A DNA stretch of 35,254 nt from Candidatus Kapaibacterium sp. (GCA_028284775.1 JANQRB010000041.1:1-35254); one strand, 5' to 3'; positions 9,226 to 16,925 are shown, numbered from the stretch's first letter. Notes: generated by a model from the sequence alone, not told the origin. Numbers and translations: made by a program.

Positions 9226-9237
9226 TTTGTTAACAAA
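9226..9237. promoter_or_regulatory. Perfect palindrome before the 9256 gene
   Basis: TTTGTTAACAAA is a perfect 12-bp inverted repeat that ends 18 bp before the start codon at 9256. Its place fits an operator, but no regulator can be assigned. Confidence 0.3.
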
Positions 9238-9255
9238 CTTCAATGGAATGTAGTA

Positions 9256-9843
9256 ATGCCAAAACTAGATAAAATTTATTCACGCGGTAATGATGATCCG
9301 AATGAAAACATTTACGAAACAGCCAAAATAATGGTGACGCTGCATATAGATGATTCGGCATGTAAGAAAGATGATAAAGGCATTTGTCAGGGCGACGTGG
9401 ATATTAAGTTCGCGTACTCGGCCGTTCGCAGCACGCCCGACCCGAATAACGAATTTCAGTTGATCGGCCCGCGCTTCGTCTTGCGGCAGGAAGGCGGATT
9501 GACAAATGTTAACCGACTCGTGTTTCGAAACTCAAACCCCAACGGCAATATCGGCGACACCTTGACCGCTAACCTGGGCTTGGGCTCGCTGCCCTGTTCC
9601 GGCGGTACTATGCAGGGGATTGTCAGCCTGGAAGCCATGCTGGCCAACGGCAGCTTTCCCGGTTTTGTGCAGGAGCGCTTCAGCTACGAGGTGGAGATCG
9701 GCTCCTGCGGTAAAGTCATCACGTCCTCATTAACAGGATTGCAGCTGAACCCGGGCATCGTCCTTGGTCGCGTTGCCACACCCTTTATCGATATTACGGA
9801 CGGATCTGCGGGCTATCCTTCTTTTCCCGGTGTGCCGCGTTAG
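9256..9843 (+). CDS. Small protein of unknown function
   Basis: The 195-residue product is not recognised. It starts MPKLDKIYSRGNDDPNENIY and has no signal peptide. A Cys pair flanks a Lys/Asp-rich loop (ACKKDDKGIC, residues 35-44), and single cysteines occur near 114 and 156. The rest looks beta-rich (KIMVTLHIDDS, FSYEVEIGSCGKVI). The upstream ribosome binding site is weak (GGAA). It is the third of four small same-strand proteins around the sigma gene, with no shared sequence motif that I can see. The C-terminus is Gly/Pro-rich. A role in the same structure or process as its neighbours is inference only. Confidence 0.72.
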   Translation: MPKLDKIYSRGNDDPNENIYETAKIMVTLHIDDSACKKDDKGICQGDVDIKFAYSAVRSTPDPNNEFQLIGPRFVLRQEGGLTNVNRLVFRNSNPNGNIGDTLTANLGLGSLPCSGGTMQGIVSLEAMLANGSFPGFVQERFSYEVEIGSCGKVITSSLTGLQLNPGIVLGRVATPFIDITDGSAGYPSFPGVPR

Positions 9844-9857
9844 TGTTTGGGAACCTG

Positions 9858-9874
9858 CGATGTTGTTAACATCG
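9858..9874. repeat. Short inverted repeat after the 9256 gene
   Basis: CGATGTT (9858-9864) and AACATCG (9868-9874) are separated by GTT. There is no T-run after it, so it is not a standard terminator. It may be a protein-binding site or an RNA-processing hairpin. Confidence 0.3.
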
Positions 9875-10074
9875 TCATCCTTCCGTGAAACAGGAAAAGC
9901 CTGAAGGTTGGGCATTCAAGCAAAGAGCAGCGAATTCCCCAAGCCTTTCAGAGTCCTCTGGCGCTACTGTCAGCGGAGGGGCGGCGACAGAGCTGCCGGA
10001 TCGTGTTGATGCTTTCTCGTCCGGTACGAAGCATTCAGTTGACAATTGTTCATCATATAAACGAGGACTATGAC

Positions 10075-10455
10075 ATGAGTTGTCTGACGTTTCAACAGTG
10101 TATCGACAAGGGCAAGGGCAGCCGCGAGGTCGAGTTGTGGTTCGAATGCAAGCAGAATCCGGTAACAATTAAACGATATGAAACCTTTTCCTGTGAAGAA
10201 GCATGCAGCATCTCGCTGTATATTAAACAATGCTGCGGCGGTGCCTCCCTCCCGCCCCTGGACATCGTTCATACACTGCCGGACAGCGGCGGCACCTTCG
10301 AATGGCGCTTTAGCTGCGAAAACAAGGCTCTGGGAGTGAGTCTGACTGTTCGTATACCGTCCACCCCAGCGCGGTCATGCAAGTGTTTGCTTCCCTGCGG
10401 CGACGCTAAGAGTCTGGCCGCGCGGATCGATACCTGCTGCTCCTGCGGCGCCTGA
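10075..10455 (+). CDS. Cysteine-rich small protein, unknown function
   Basis: The 126-residue product contains 14 cysteines, including CC at the centre, SCKCLLPC near residue 103 and TCCSC at the C-terminus, yet no signal peptide precedes them. Such density suggests metal binding, disulfide cross-linking after release, or covalent modification. The region between the clusters looks beta-rich (FEWRFSCENKALGVSLTVRI). GAGG lies 9 nt before the chosen ATG; an in-frame start at 10003 would add a segment with no support. It is the last gene of the plus-strand small-protein group, followed 130 bp later by a terminator. I do not recognise a family. Confidence 0.72.
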   Translation: MSCLTFQQCIDKGKGSREVELWFECKQNPVTIKRYETFSCEEACSISLYIKQCCGGASLPPLDIVHTLPDSGGTFEWRFSCENKALGVSLTVRIPSTPARSCKCLLPCGDAKSLAARIDTCCSCGA

Positions 10456-10587
10456 TATCGGCCCGCGACTATACCTTTGTTCGGCGAGCCGCCCCAAGGC
10501 CGTTCGCCATTGATGCCGACGGTGCTTAATTGCCGCGTCAGAATCGGCTACACTACCTCCGGGACTAGCAAAGGCTCCATTGGTACC

Positions 10588-10622
10588 GCCGACTGCCGCA
10601 GCGATGCGCCGTCGGCATTTTT
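10588..10622 (+). terminator. Intrinsic terminator after the Cys-rich gene
   Basis: GCCGAC (10588-10593) pairs with GTCGGC (10611-10616), with an inner CGCA/TGCG pairing, followed by ATTTTT. It ends the sigma/small-protein group and insulates the thioredoxin-MarR operon. Confidence 0.75.
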
Positions 10623-10629
10623 CGCTTGC

Positions 10630-10654
10630 ATATAGTTAGGAATCCTAACTATAT
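10630..10654. promoter_or_regulatory. MarR-type operator palindrome
   Basis: Two perfect 12-bp arms (ATATAGTTAGGA and its complement TCCTAACTATAT) flank a single central A. The centre lies about 50 bp before the thioredoxin-like start codon. Size and symmetry are typical of MarR dimer operators, and the MarR gene is in the same operon, so autoregulation is the natural reading. The symmetry is seen; binding by this MarR protein is inferred. Confidence 0.75.
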
Positions 10655-10692
10655 TTGCGCCGTTAAATTTTCTCAAATCAATTGAGGTAGCT

Positions 10693-10932
10693 ATGAAAGC
10701 TATTTTTTATCACGCGGGCTGTCCGGTATGTGTAAGCGCTGAACACGAACTGCTCGCTATGATCGACAGCGCAAAGGTTGACATCGAATCCGTGCATCTG
10801 GGCGAGCGACGCGAAGCGATAGAAGAGGCGGAGGCTGCCGGCGTCCGATCTGTTCCGGCCCTGCTGCTGGATAATGGAAATGTTTTGCATATTAATCATG
10901 GCGCGAGTATGGCCGACGTCAAAAAGGTCTGA
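10693..10932 (+). CDS. Thioredoxin/glutaredoxin-fold protein with CPVC site
   Basis: The 79-residue product has a minimal thioredoxin fold. A first strand (MKAIFYHAGC) leads into the redox motif C10-P-V-C13, and the cis-proline is at residue 55 in SVPALLL, followed by a GNVLHINHG strand. This size and layout match small glutaredoxin-like or thioredoxin-family proteins in the cytoplasm, which reduce disulfides or transfer electrons to a partner. GAGG lies about 6 nt before the ATG. It is the first gene of a two-gene operon with the MarR regulator and lies directly behind the operator palindrome, so it is probably induced under oxidative or electrophile stress. The partner protein is unknown. 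Confidence 0.88.
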   Translation: MKAIFYHAGCPVCVSAEHELLAMIDSAKVDIESVHLGERREAIEEAEAAGVRSVPALLLDNGNVLHINHGASMADVKKV

Positions 10933-10947
10933 TCTAATGTGCAAAAG

Positions 10948-10971
10948 GAAAGGGATGGCGCCGTCCCTTTC
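10948..10971 (+). repeat. Intercistronic hairpin between the thioredoxin-like and MarR genes
   Basis: GAAAGGGA (10948-10955) pairs exactly with TCCCTTTC (10964-10971), and the inner bases also pair apart from one wobble. It lies in the 53-bp gap between the two genes and has no T-run. It could stabilise the first transcript, lower expression of the second gene, or be a second regulator site. Confidence 0.55.
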
Positions 10972-10985
10972 ACCTCAGGCAAACT

Positions 10986-11597
10986 ATGCCGGAAATCTTC
11001 AATCCCAAGGACCAGTCGGACAGCGTGGAGCTCAAGATCGTCGCTGCCCTGGAACGTGTGTATGAAGCCTTTCGCTCTTTACTGTGGCAAGAAGGCAAAG
11101 CAAGGGGTTTAAGTCCGATTCAGCTCCAAATTCTCGTCTTTCTGCTCTATCATAAAGAATCTCAGCGCCGAATCACCTACCTGGCCAGCGAATTCGCTTT
11201 AACAAAGGCTACCGTCAGCGACAGCATTGGCAGTCTTGTTCAGAAGGGCCTGATACAAAAAGTGCGCAGCACGAATGATGCGCGAGCGCTCGTGCTCAAC
11301 CTGACCGAGCAAGGGCGCACGCTGGCGCAGCAGGCAGCTCACTTTGCAGACCAATTACAAGTTCCCCTCGCGGCACTCTCCGGCAGTCAGCGCAATGATA
11401 TGCTCGATGCTCTGATGCGACTTATCCGAAACTTACATCGCGAGGGCATCATCACCGTGCAGCGAATGTGTTTTACCTGCCGTTTCTACAAGGACGGCCA
11501 CCGGGAAGCCAGGCATTACTGCACTTTGCTCCAGGAGGCTCTCGACGCCGGCCAGCTGCGAGTTGACTGTCCCGAGCACCAGGCAGCAGACGCATAG
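10986..11597 (+). CDS. MarR family regulator with C-terminal Cys/His module
   Basis: The 203-residue product has a MarR winged helix-turn-helix at about residues 35-115 (LSPIQLQILVFLL, then ITYLASEFALTKATVSDSIG, then LVQKGLI and a wing with STNDARALVLNLTEQG). After a helical stretch the last 43 residues hold C162-x2-C165, H172, H177, C179, C195 and H198 (MCFTCRFYKDG, HYCTLL, RVDCPEH). The arrangement suggests a bound metal, an Fe-S cluster or a thiol switch. I know such a tail from MarR proteins located next to thioredoxin-like genes. It probably represses its own operon through the palindrome at 10630 and senses redox state or metal through the tail. It is convergent with the glycosyltransferase operon. 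Confidence 0.9.
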   Translation: MPEIFNPKDQSDSVELKIVAALERVYEAFRSLLWQEGKARGLSPIQLQILVFLLYHKESQRRITYLASEFALTKATVSDSIGSLVQKGLIQKVRSTNDARALVLNLTEQGRTLAQQAAHFADQLQVPLAALSGSQRNDMLDALMRLIRNLHREGIITVQRMCFTCRFYKDGHREARHYCTLLQEALDAGQLRVDCPEHQAADA

Positions 11598-11698
11598 GCT
11601 CGCAATGGTTGTGTACGTCGGGTCCGGTCGCGCCCGAGGCGTACTGAGTGAAAATCGTGCAGGGGCCGTTGAAAGGCAGCGCTATTCAGACGGATCTC

Positions 11699-14269
11699 TT
11701 AAATCTCAATAGCAAATTTGCGGCAGAACCAGTCGGCGTCATAACGACGTGTGGCGCGCAGTTGAGCCCGCTTGTCGGCGACATCGCTATGATTGAGCGC
11801 GGATAGTGCTTCGTAATAGGCGGGTTTGACGGCCAGCGAAGACATTATGCGTTCGTAACGTTCGCCATCGAAATGCAGCGAGGCCATGCGAAGAAGATTA
11901 TAAGTATAGTCTTTCCAATCAACTTTGAAGTTGCTGTGCTCTTTAAACCAGTGAGCTACTTCGGCCCGGGGTTCCACCATGACGCTATGACCCAACAGCC
12001 AGGCGCGCAGACACAATTCGATATCTTCCACGCCGAAAGTATTCATAGCGTCGAAGCCGCCGCAATCCGCGAAAAAGGAGCTGCGAACGGCCATACAGCC
12101 GCCGCCGACCATAGGCACTTCGTAAGCTTCGTCCTGTCGGCAGCCGAGCCAGGACACGGCGAAATCGGGCTGCGTGATGGTGAGGCCAAAACCTTTGTTG
12201 GCATTGTTGCCCGCTACGGTCAGGCAGGGCGCGGCAATCGCGACTTCGGAATTCTCAAACAGGGCCGCAACTTTTTCCAGCCAGCCGCGGCGTGGGAAGC
12301 AGTGGGCGTCAAGAAAGAGAAGAATGGGCGCAGAGGCAAACCCGGCGCCAAAGTTTCGGGTGCCCGCTACGCCCTGGCGGCTTCCCGCTTCAACCAGCCG
12401 CACATTTTCGTAGAGGAAGGGATGTTCGCGCAGAAAATTGCAGCAGCCGTCATTCGAATCGTCATCAACAACGATTATCTCGTGAAGCAATTCCGTACTG
12501 CCGCGCAAGGCCTCAAGGGTTAAAAACAGGCGCTGGCCTTCGTTGTGAACCGGAATGATAATCGACACTGCCGGCCGCGGATGTCTGCGATGCATTGTCG
12601 GACCGATCCTGCCGTTGACCGGCTTTCGCCGGCTGATGCCGTTTTCATTCACACCGTCTTGCGTTGCCCAGAGTTCGACTGCCGAATTGGCCACGCCTTT
12701 TGTCGATTCCCGCACTTCGGCTTTTCCGTTCGTCGCTGGCATTTCTTGCTGTTGGTATTCGCTGTCGCTGTGGACTGTACGGCCATTCATTGGAGCTCCT
12801 TTTTCCAACACCACCAATGAGTCCCGTTGTGCGAGCAGGCTAAAGTCGCCGCTGCCGAGCAGCTCGTTGACGAAGCTGCGAACGCCGGGATAGTGGGCGG
12901 AATAGTCATGGAAGGCAACAAGTCCGCCGGCGGTGATCCAATCGGCGAAGTGGTAGAAGTCGCGCGCCACATTGGGATAGTCGTGCAAGCCGTCAATGAA
13001 GAGCAAATCGATTGCTTCGCTCCATTGCAGCTCATACGATTTCTGGGCGATAGCGGTCACGATGTCGCTCAATTCGGCTTCTTCGATGTTGCGATAGAAA
13101 CTTCGCAGGGTCGCGCCGGTGCGGTCGATACTGGCATCAGCGGCGCCGACAACGCCATCGAAAGGGTCGACGGCATAGATATGAACCGGTCGTTCATGGA
13201 GTCTCGCCGCCAGTCCCAGCACTGTCGTCGACTTGCCTTTATAGCTGCCGATCTCCACGATGCTGCGTTCTTCACGGCCCTCGCCGCGGCAGAGCCTGGC
13301 GACGGCGGCGATGAGCAGTTCGGCTTCGGGCTCGCTCAGCCATCCTTCGATATGTTTTGTGGCTTCGACAATCGCGAGCTCGGGATACAGGTTATGCAGT
13401 GTAGACTGCCAGGTCGATGCGCCGGACCGGACCGCAACCTCCTGTAATTGATAGTCGTTGCAGCGCTGTCGCAGTTGCCGCCGGGCGTCGTTATCGAAGC
13501 GTCTTGGAATCGGGTGCATCCAGAACGCGTCGAGCCTGCTCAGAGCATTATCGACGTCCCGGCCTGTCAATACTTCATTCCACTTCACAAAATCATAAGT
13601 GCAGGGATTGCGGTAATTGCGAAGGCCGAGCAGTGCGCTGAGGGTCGGAAAGAGTATTTCTTCACAGGCGGTGATGCCGGTTTTGCCGAGCAGCGTCCGT
13701 AAATGACGATTCTTCGCAACCGAATCATGAATCGCGCGGGCCGCGGCCTTCGTGATCACCGTCGAAGGCCAGAGCGTCCAGTGCGGAAAATGCCGTTCGC
13801 CCTCGTCGAAGCCGCTCAGCAAAGGCTGCCACAGTTCCTGTTCGGCATAAGCGCAACTGACCGGATAGATCCCGCTGTCGGGCGTCTGCCGTTCGCTACT
13901 GATGCCGAGTAGGCCGGCCTCGGGCTTGTCAGACAGGAAGCCCTTGATATAGGCTGAATAGCCGGCGCGAACGAGCAGCTGATCCGAATCGACAATCGTG
14001 ATGCATTCAAAGTGTAGTTTGCTCAATGCGAAGTCGATGCAATCCAGCGCAAAGCCGTGGAGAGCGCCCCAGTGCATGGGATGCGGCGCGGGATGCACGT
14101 GGGCATTGAATTGATGGTAGGGGAATGTGCCCGGCAGCAGCGTCTGATCGCGGCCGCCGTTGTAGAGTATGATCGCGGAATCGGGGTCGAAGTAGCGCAG
14201 GTTTTGCAGCAGATCGACCACACATTCAAAATTTTCGTGTACAAGACAGGCAAAGATATTAAACGGCAT
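11699..14269 (-). CDS. Trifunctional glycosyltransferase-methyltransferase-GalNAc-transferase-like enzyme
   Basis: The 856-residue product has three parts. Residues 1-280 look like a GT-A glycosyltransferase of the core-2/branching kind, with a DSD metal-site candidate at 94-96. Residues 300-490 are a class I SAM methyltransferase (Methyltransf_24 type): motif I is VEIGSYKGKS at 338, DPFDG at 368, then FIDGLHDY at 424 and FHDY at 453. A polar linker (about 490-565) follows. Residues 566-780 are a family 2/27 glycosyltransferase: SIIIPVHNEG at 569, VDDDSNDG at 601, LDAHC at 653 followed by GWLEKV, then GGGCMAVRS at 722 and EDIELCLRAW at 748. LDAHC-GWLE with EDIELCLR is the signature of polypeptide GalNAc-transferases. 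There is no signal peptide, so it acts in the cytoplasm. It is the last gene of the minus-strand operon, 35 bp after the Ig-like protein. The likely substrate is a neighbouring protein. Confidence 0.85.
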   Translation of the reverse strand: MPFNIFACLVHENFECVVDLLQNLRYFDPDSAIILYNGGRDQTLLPGTFPYHQFNAHVHPAPHPMHWGALHGFALDCIDFALSKLHFECITIVDSDQLLVRAGYSAYIKGFLSDKPEAGLLGISSERQTPDSGIYPVSCAYAEQELWQPLLSGFDEGERHFPHWTLWPSTVITKAAARAIHDSVAKNRHLRTLLGKTGITACEEILFPTLSALLGLRNYRNPCTYDFVKWNEVLTGRDVDNALSRLDAFWMHPIPRRFDNDARRQLRQRCNDYQLQEVAVRSGASTWQSTLHNLYPELAIVEATKHIEGWLSEPEAELLIAAVARLCRGEGREERSIVEIGSYKGKSTTVLGLAARLHERPVHIYAVDPFDGVVGAADASIDRTGATLRSFYRNIEEAELSDIVTAIAQKSYELQWSEAIDLLFIDGLHDYPNVARDFYHFADWITAGGLVAFHDYSAHYPGVRSFVNELLGSGDFSLLAQRDSLVVLEKGAPMNGRTVHSDSEYQQQEMPATNGKAEVRESTKGVANSAVELWATQDGVNENGISRRKPVNGRIGPTMHRRHPRPAVSIIIPVHNEGQRLFLTLEALRGSTELLHEIIVVDDDSNDGCCNFLREHPFLYENVRLVEAGSRQGVAGTRNFGAGFASAPILLFLDAHCFPRRGWLEKVAALFENSEVAIAAPCLTVAGNNANKGFGLTITQPDFAVSWLGCRQDEAYEVPMVGGGCMAVRSSFFADCGGFDAMNTFGVEDIELCLRAWLLGHSVMVEPRAEVAHWFKEHSNFKVDWKDYTYNLLRMASLHFDGERYERIMSSLAVKPAYYEALSALNHSDVADKRAQLRATRRYDADWFCRKFAIEI

Positions 14270-14303
14270 AGGTGTCGTGTTGATATTCCGTGAGTGTTAA
14301 CAG

Positions 14304-14777
14304 CTAAAGTATGTCTTGCCTGCCGAAGTCGACGCCGAACTCTTCGGCCACGGTAAATCCCGTTCGGCCGGATAGAATATCGGCAGTTTTGCCGTTGTCT
14401 CCGAACTGGACATTTCTGGATACCACGACTTCATAGTCATCTTCGATCGTCAGGTCGAAGAGCCGGTTAAGCGGCAGCGTAAGCGTTAATATCTCACCTG
14501 CAGCCAGCGGTTGAAGGATGCGGCTGAAGCTTTCCGAAAGATCGATACTTTTGGCGAAGGCCGAGCGCGGCACCGGCGATTGGTCGGAGTAAAACACATT
14601 GATCGCAAAATCCGTCCAGACAAACTGGCCGGCCAGATTGATTTCGTCTGTCGCGCTGTTGTTCTTCAGGTAAATTGTCAGAGCGACTTCCGCCCAGGGG
14701 GCATAATTTTCAGCGCTCAAGACAACACCCAATTGTGCATTGTCAACGGAATCGCCCCATTCGATAAAAGTAGCCAT
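14304..14777 (-). CDS. Small Ig-like protein, unknown function
   Basis: The 157-residue product lacks a signal peptide, cysteines and membrane segments. Its central part (residues 15-115) reads like an Ig-like beta-sandwich: VVLSAENYAPWAEVALTIYL, then KNNS, LAGQFVW and LTLPLNRLFDL. That pattern recalls BsuPI/Ig-like ligand-binding domains, but no family can be named. AGGAG lies 8 nt before the ATG. The gene sits 30 bp after the Pro/Thr-linker protein and 35 bp before the glycosyltransferase fusion, so the three are almost surely co-transcribed. It could be a structural partner or a substrate-presenting protein. The function is not known. Confidence 0.8.
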   Translation of the reverse strand: MATFIEWGDSVDNAQLGVVLSAENYAPWAEVALTIYLKNNSATDEINLAGQFVWTDFAINVFYSDQSPVPRSAFAKSIDLSESFSRILQPLAAGEILTLTLPLNRLFDLTIEDDYEVVVSRNVQFGDNGKTADILSGRTGFTVAEEFGVDFGRQDIL

Positions 14778-14806
14778 TACAGCAACTCCTGCTATTCAAA
14801 GTTAAA

Positions 14807-16255
14807 TTAGTCTCCCGGCGGAGCTGTTGGCGTCGGACTCGGCGCCGGTGCCGCACATCGCGCCGGTGCCGGCCCCGCCGCATAGCGTAGACTTCTGACG
14901 TTCGAGGTCCAAACCGGAAAGGCAAAGGTATCTGCTCCAGCCGGATTAACCGAATTTCGCGAGCCCGGCGACAATACCCATCCGCCCGCGCCGCGGGTGG
15001 CATGGCCGCACCAGTGCCAGTCCAGTCTGCCCAATGGCACCCAGATATTGCCGACGCCGTTCGGACGGTACATCAGATAGAGATTAAATGAATAGCCTTC
15101 ATTGACCGAAGCGGCGTTCCTTGTCGCGAACAACCGCGTTCCGGGCGTGTCGTTCGAGCGAATGGTTCGTGTTGCGCTGTTCGGTATGGCTATCGAGGGC
15201 GAATACGGTACTGACGAATCGAGAACAAAAGTCCCGCCGGACGTGATCTGGCGACTTACGCCGCCGTTCGTCCTGAACCGGCGGTCCGTATCGACCACCT
15301 GGACATATTGCAAGCGTCCTGCGGCGCCGGCGCCGGTGGTCACGCGCCCTTCCCAGGCAATACCGGGCACAGGATTACCGAAGTACAACTCCGTGTTACC
15401 GAATGGCGAACCGACAGCGACATTCGCCGTTCTGGAGGTAAAATGAACAAGTTTCGGTCGAATCACGTTGAAGCTCGCCCGGGCGGAACAGCGCAGGCGG
15501 CCATTAATAACCACGTCTACCCTGACTTGTCTGTTAGCGGCGCCGCCGACCCAGTAAAATTGAATCTGGCTGCGACGTTTGTCCGCCGCGCTGAGCTGCG
15601 TCAGCGTGCCAGTGGTATTGTTCGTCGTATAATTTGCAACCACTCGCTCCGGGATTGTCCATTTCACCGAGGTAATACGACCGCCGGCCGGCCTGCGCAC
15701 CCTGACCTCCAGGCGGATCCGTTGCCCGACGTTGACTCTGTGACCAGCCGGTACCGGACGACCGGTATCGCGGTCGATGATTTCCACCAGGCATTCGGGT
15801 TGCGGTGTCGGTGTCGGAGTTGGTGTCGGCTGCGGCGTCGGCGTGGGGCCCGCGGTTGGCGTCGGCGTCGGTTGCGGTGTGGCTGTGGGCGTTGGTGTCG
15901 GCCCTGCGGTCGGCGTGGGTGTCGGACCGGGCGTGGGTGTCGGTTTTTGCGTCGGCTCTGGTTCGCAGGTGCGATATCGGTCCACGGGGATCTCGCGTTC
16001 GCCGACAACCGAGGTATACAGATGCTCCACGGCATCCTGCTCCGCCAGATCGGAGAAGCAGTCCTGCGCATAATCAAAGAGCGCCAGCACTGAACGCTGT
16101 GCGGGCACACTCTCCCAGTTGCCGCTATGAGGATCGATGCCGTTCAGCACTGTTTTGCGACAGCGCGAGGCGAATTGGGGTGCCTCCTTCGTCGTAACTG
16201 TGATTGCGAGATCGCCTCGGCCCCAAGGCGAATCCTGATTTCGGCCTTTATTCAT
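14807..16255 (-). CDS. Protein with mucin-like Pro/Thr linker and two beta domains
   Basis: The 482-residue product has a short N-terminal domain (1-97, with C32, C66 and C97), a linker of alternating Pro and Thr with Ala/Gly/Gln breaks (about 98-153), an Ig-like domain (154-265, starting ECLVEIIDRDTG) and a C-terminal beta-rich domain with WVPLGRLDWHWCGHATRGAG near residue 410. It ends in a second short Pro/Thr tail (PAPSPTPTAPPGD). No signal peptide is seen, which is odd for a protein built like a surface protein. About 20 threonines in the linker are ideal O-glycosylation acceptors, and a GalNAc-transferase-like gene lies two genes downstream in the same operon. Ribosome binding site weak. 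The long plus-strand frames opposite the repeat are shadows of it. Confidence 0.85.
   Translation of the reverse strand: MNKGRNQDSPWGRGDLAITVTTKEAPQFASRCRKTVLNGIDPHSGNWESVPAQRSVLALFDYAQDCFSDLAEQDAVEHLYTSVVGEREIPVDRYRTCEPEPTQKPTPTPGPTPTPTAGPTPTPTATPQPTPTPTAGPTPTPQPTPTPTPTPQPECLVEIIDRDTGRPVPAGHRVNVGQRIRLEVRVRRPAGGRITSVKWTIPERVVANYTTNNTTGTLTQLSAADKRRSQIQFYWVGGAANRQVRVDVVINGRLRCSARASFNVIRPKLVHFTSRTANVAVGSPFGNTELYFGNPVPGIAWEGRVTTGAGAAGRLQYVQVVDTDRRFRTNGGVSRQITSGGTFVLDSSVPYSPSIAIPNSATRTIRSNDTPGTRLFATRNAASVNEGYSFNLYLMYRPNGVGNIWVPLGRLDWHWCGHATRGAGGWVLSPGSRNSVNPAGADTFAFPVWTSNVRSLRYAAGPAPARCAAPAPSPTPTAPPGD
15797..15958 (-). repeat. Low-complexity Pro/Thr coding repeat
   Basis: A degenerate 6-bp pattern (GTCGGT/GTCGGC-like on the plus strand) encodes the PTPTP linker on the minus strand. 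It is prone to slippage and may vary in length among strains. Confidence 0.85.
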
Positions 16256-16334
16256 ACTGAGACCTAAAATTTAAGAGTGCAAAAAATGCATGATCGCTCG
16301 TGAGCTGCCGTTAAAAGTCCGTCACGCGCGCAAT

Positions 16335-16925
16335 TCAGGCTGATGTACTTAACAACTGCGGAAAGGCATAGAGTCTTTCAGTCGGCCGCACGCCTTCGAC
16401 GACGTCCTGCAGCACTTTTTTGAGCGAGCCGGCAAGCAGCAAAACGGCGTTCAATACATCGGGGATGTCGCTGATGAAGGGCAGGTCGATCAGGTACCAG
16501 TACCCGCGGTCATGACTGCGCTGACGCAGGCGAATACCGGCGAGCGAATCGGCTTCCGGAAAAGTGAAAAATATCAGGCTCGGAGCGCTCACCGCGCTGA
16601 ACTCCTGCAGCGCCTGCTCGGCCTGCTGCGCATCAATCTGCGCGCTGAGCGAAAGGCGACAGCCTACGGGTTTCAGCAGCTCGCCTGTGATTGCCCGCAG
16701 GGCCGGCAGCATCTCGCGAATGACGGTGTCCAACAAAGCGCCATGGCCAACCGTCAGCCGAAAAAAAACGGCCAGTTCCGGTCCGTTTCTGCGGGAGCTG
16801 ATCTCGACGCCCTTCACGCCGCCACTCAGCTTCTCAATCTGTTCGCTGATATTGTGCTGCTCGACTATCCGCTCCATTTCCTTGGCATTGGCGGCGCGAA
16901 AGTGGTCGCGATAAATTATTTCCAT
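16335..16925 (-). CDS. Unknown protein, first gene of the glycosyltransferase operon
   Basis: The 196-residue product is not recognised. It looks mixed alpha/beta and soluble: MEIIYRDHFRAANAKEMERI, then a GVKGVEISSRRNGPELAVFF strand segment, then alternating helices, then FPEADSLAGIRLRQRSHDRG and YWYLIDLPFISDIPDVLNAVL. No signal peptide is present. I use the ATG at 16925; a GTG at 16955 in the same frame is possible. The gene lies 79 bp upstream of the Pro/Thr-linker protein on the same strand and probably heads the four-gene operon. A regulatory, chaperone or assembly role would fit the position, but no sequence feature supports one over another. Confidence 0.75.
   Translation of the reverse strand: MEIIYRDHFRAANAKEMERIVEQHNISEQIEKLSGGVKGVEISSRRNGPELAVFFRLTVGHGALLDTVIREMLPALRAITGELLKPVGCRLSLSAQIDAQQAEQALQEFSAVSAPSLIFFTFPEADSLAGIRLRQRSHDRGYWYLIDLPFISDIPDVLNAVLLLAGSLKKVLQDVVEGVRPTERLYAFPQLLSTSA

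Noticed and set aside
12827..13447. Plus-strand frame of 206 codons
   Set aside because: It is antisense to the methyltransferase domain, which has clear motifs.
15308..16093. Long plus-strand frames opposite the Pro/Thr repeat
   Set aside because: They are shadows of the low-complexity repeat; the minus-strand protein has coherent domains and fits the operon.
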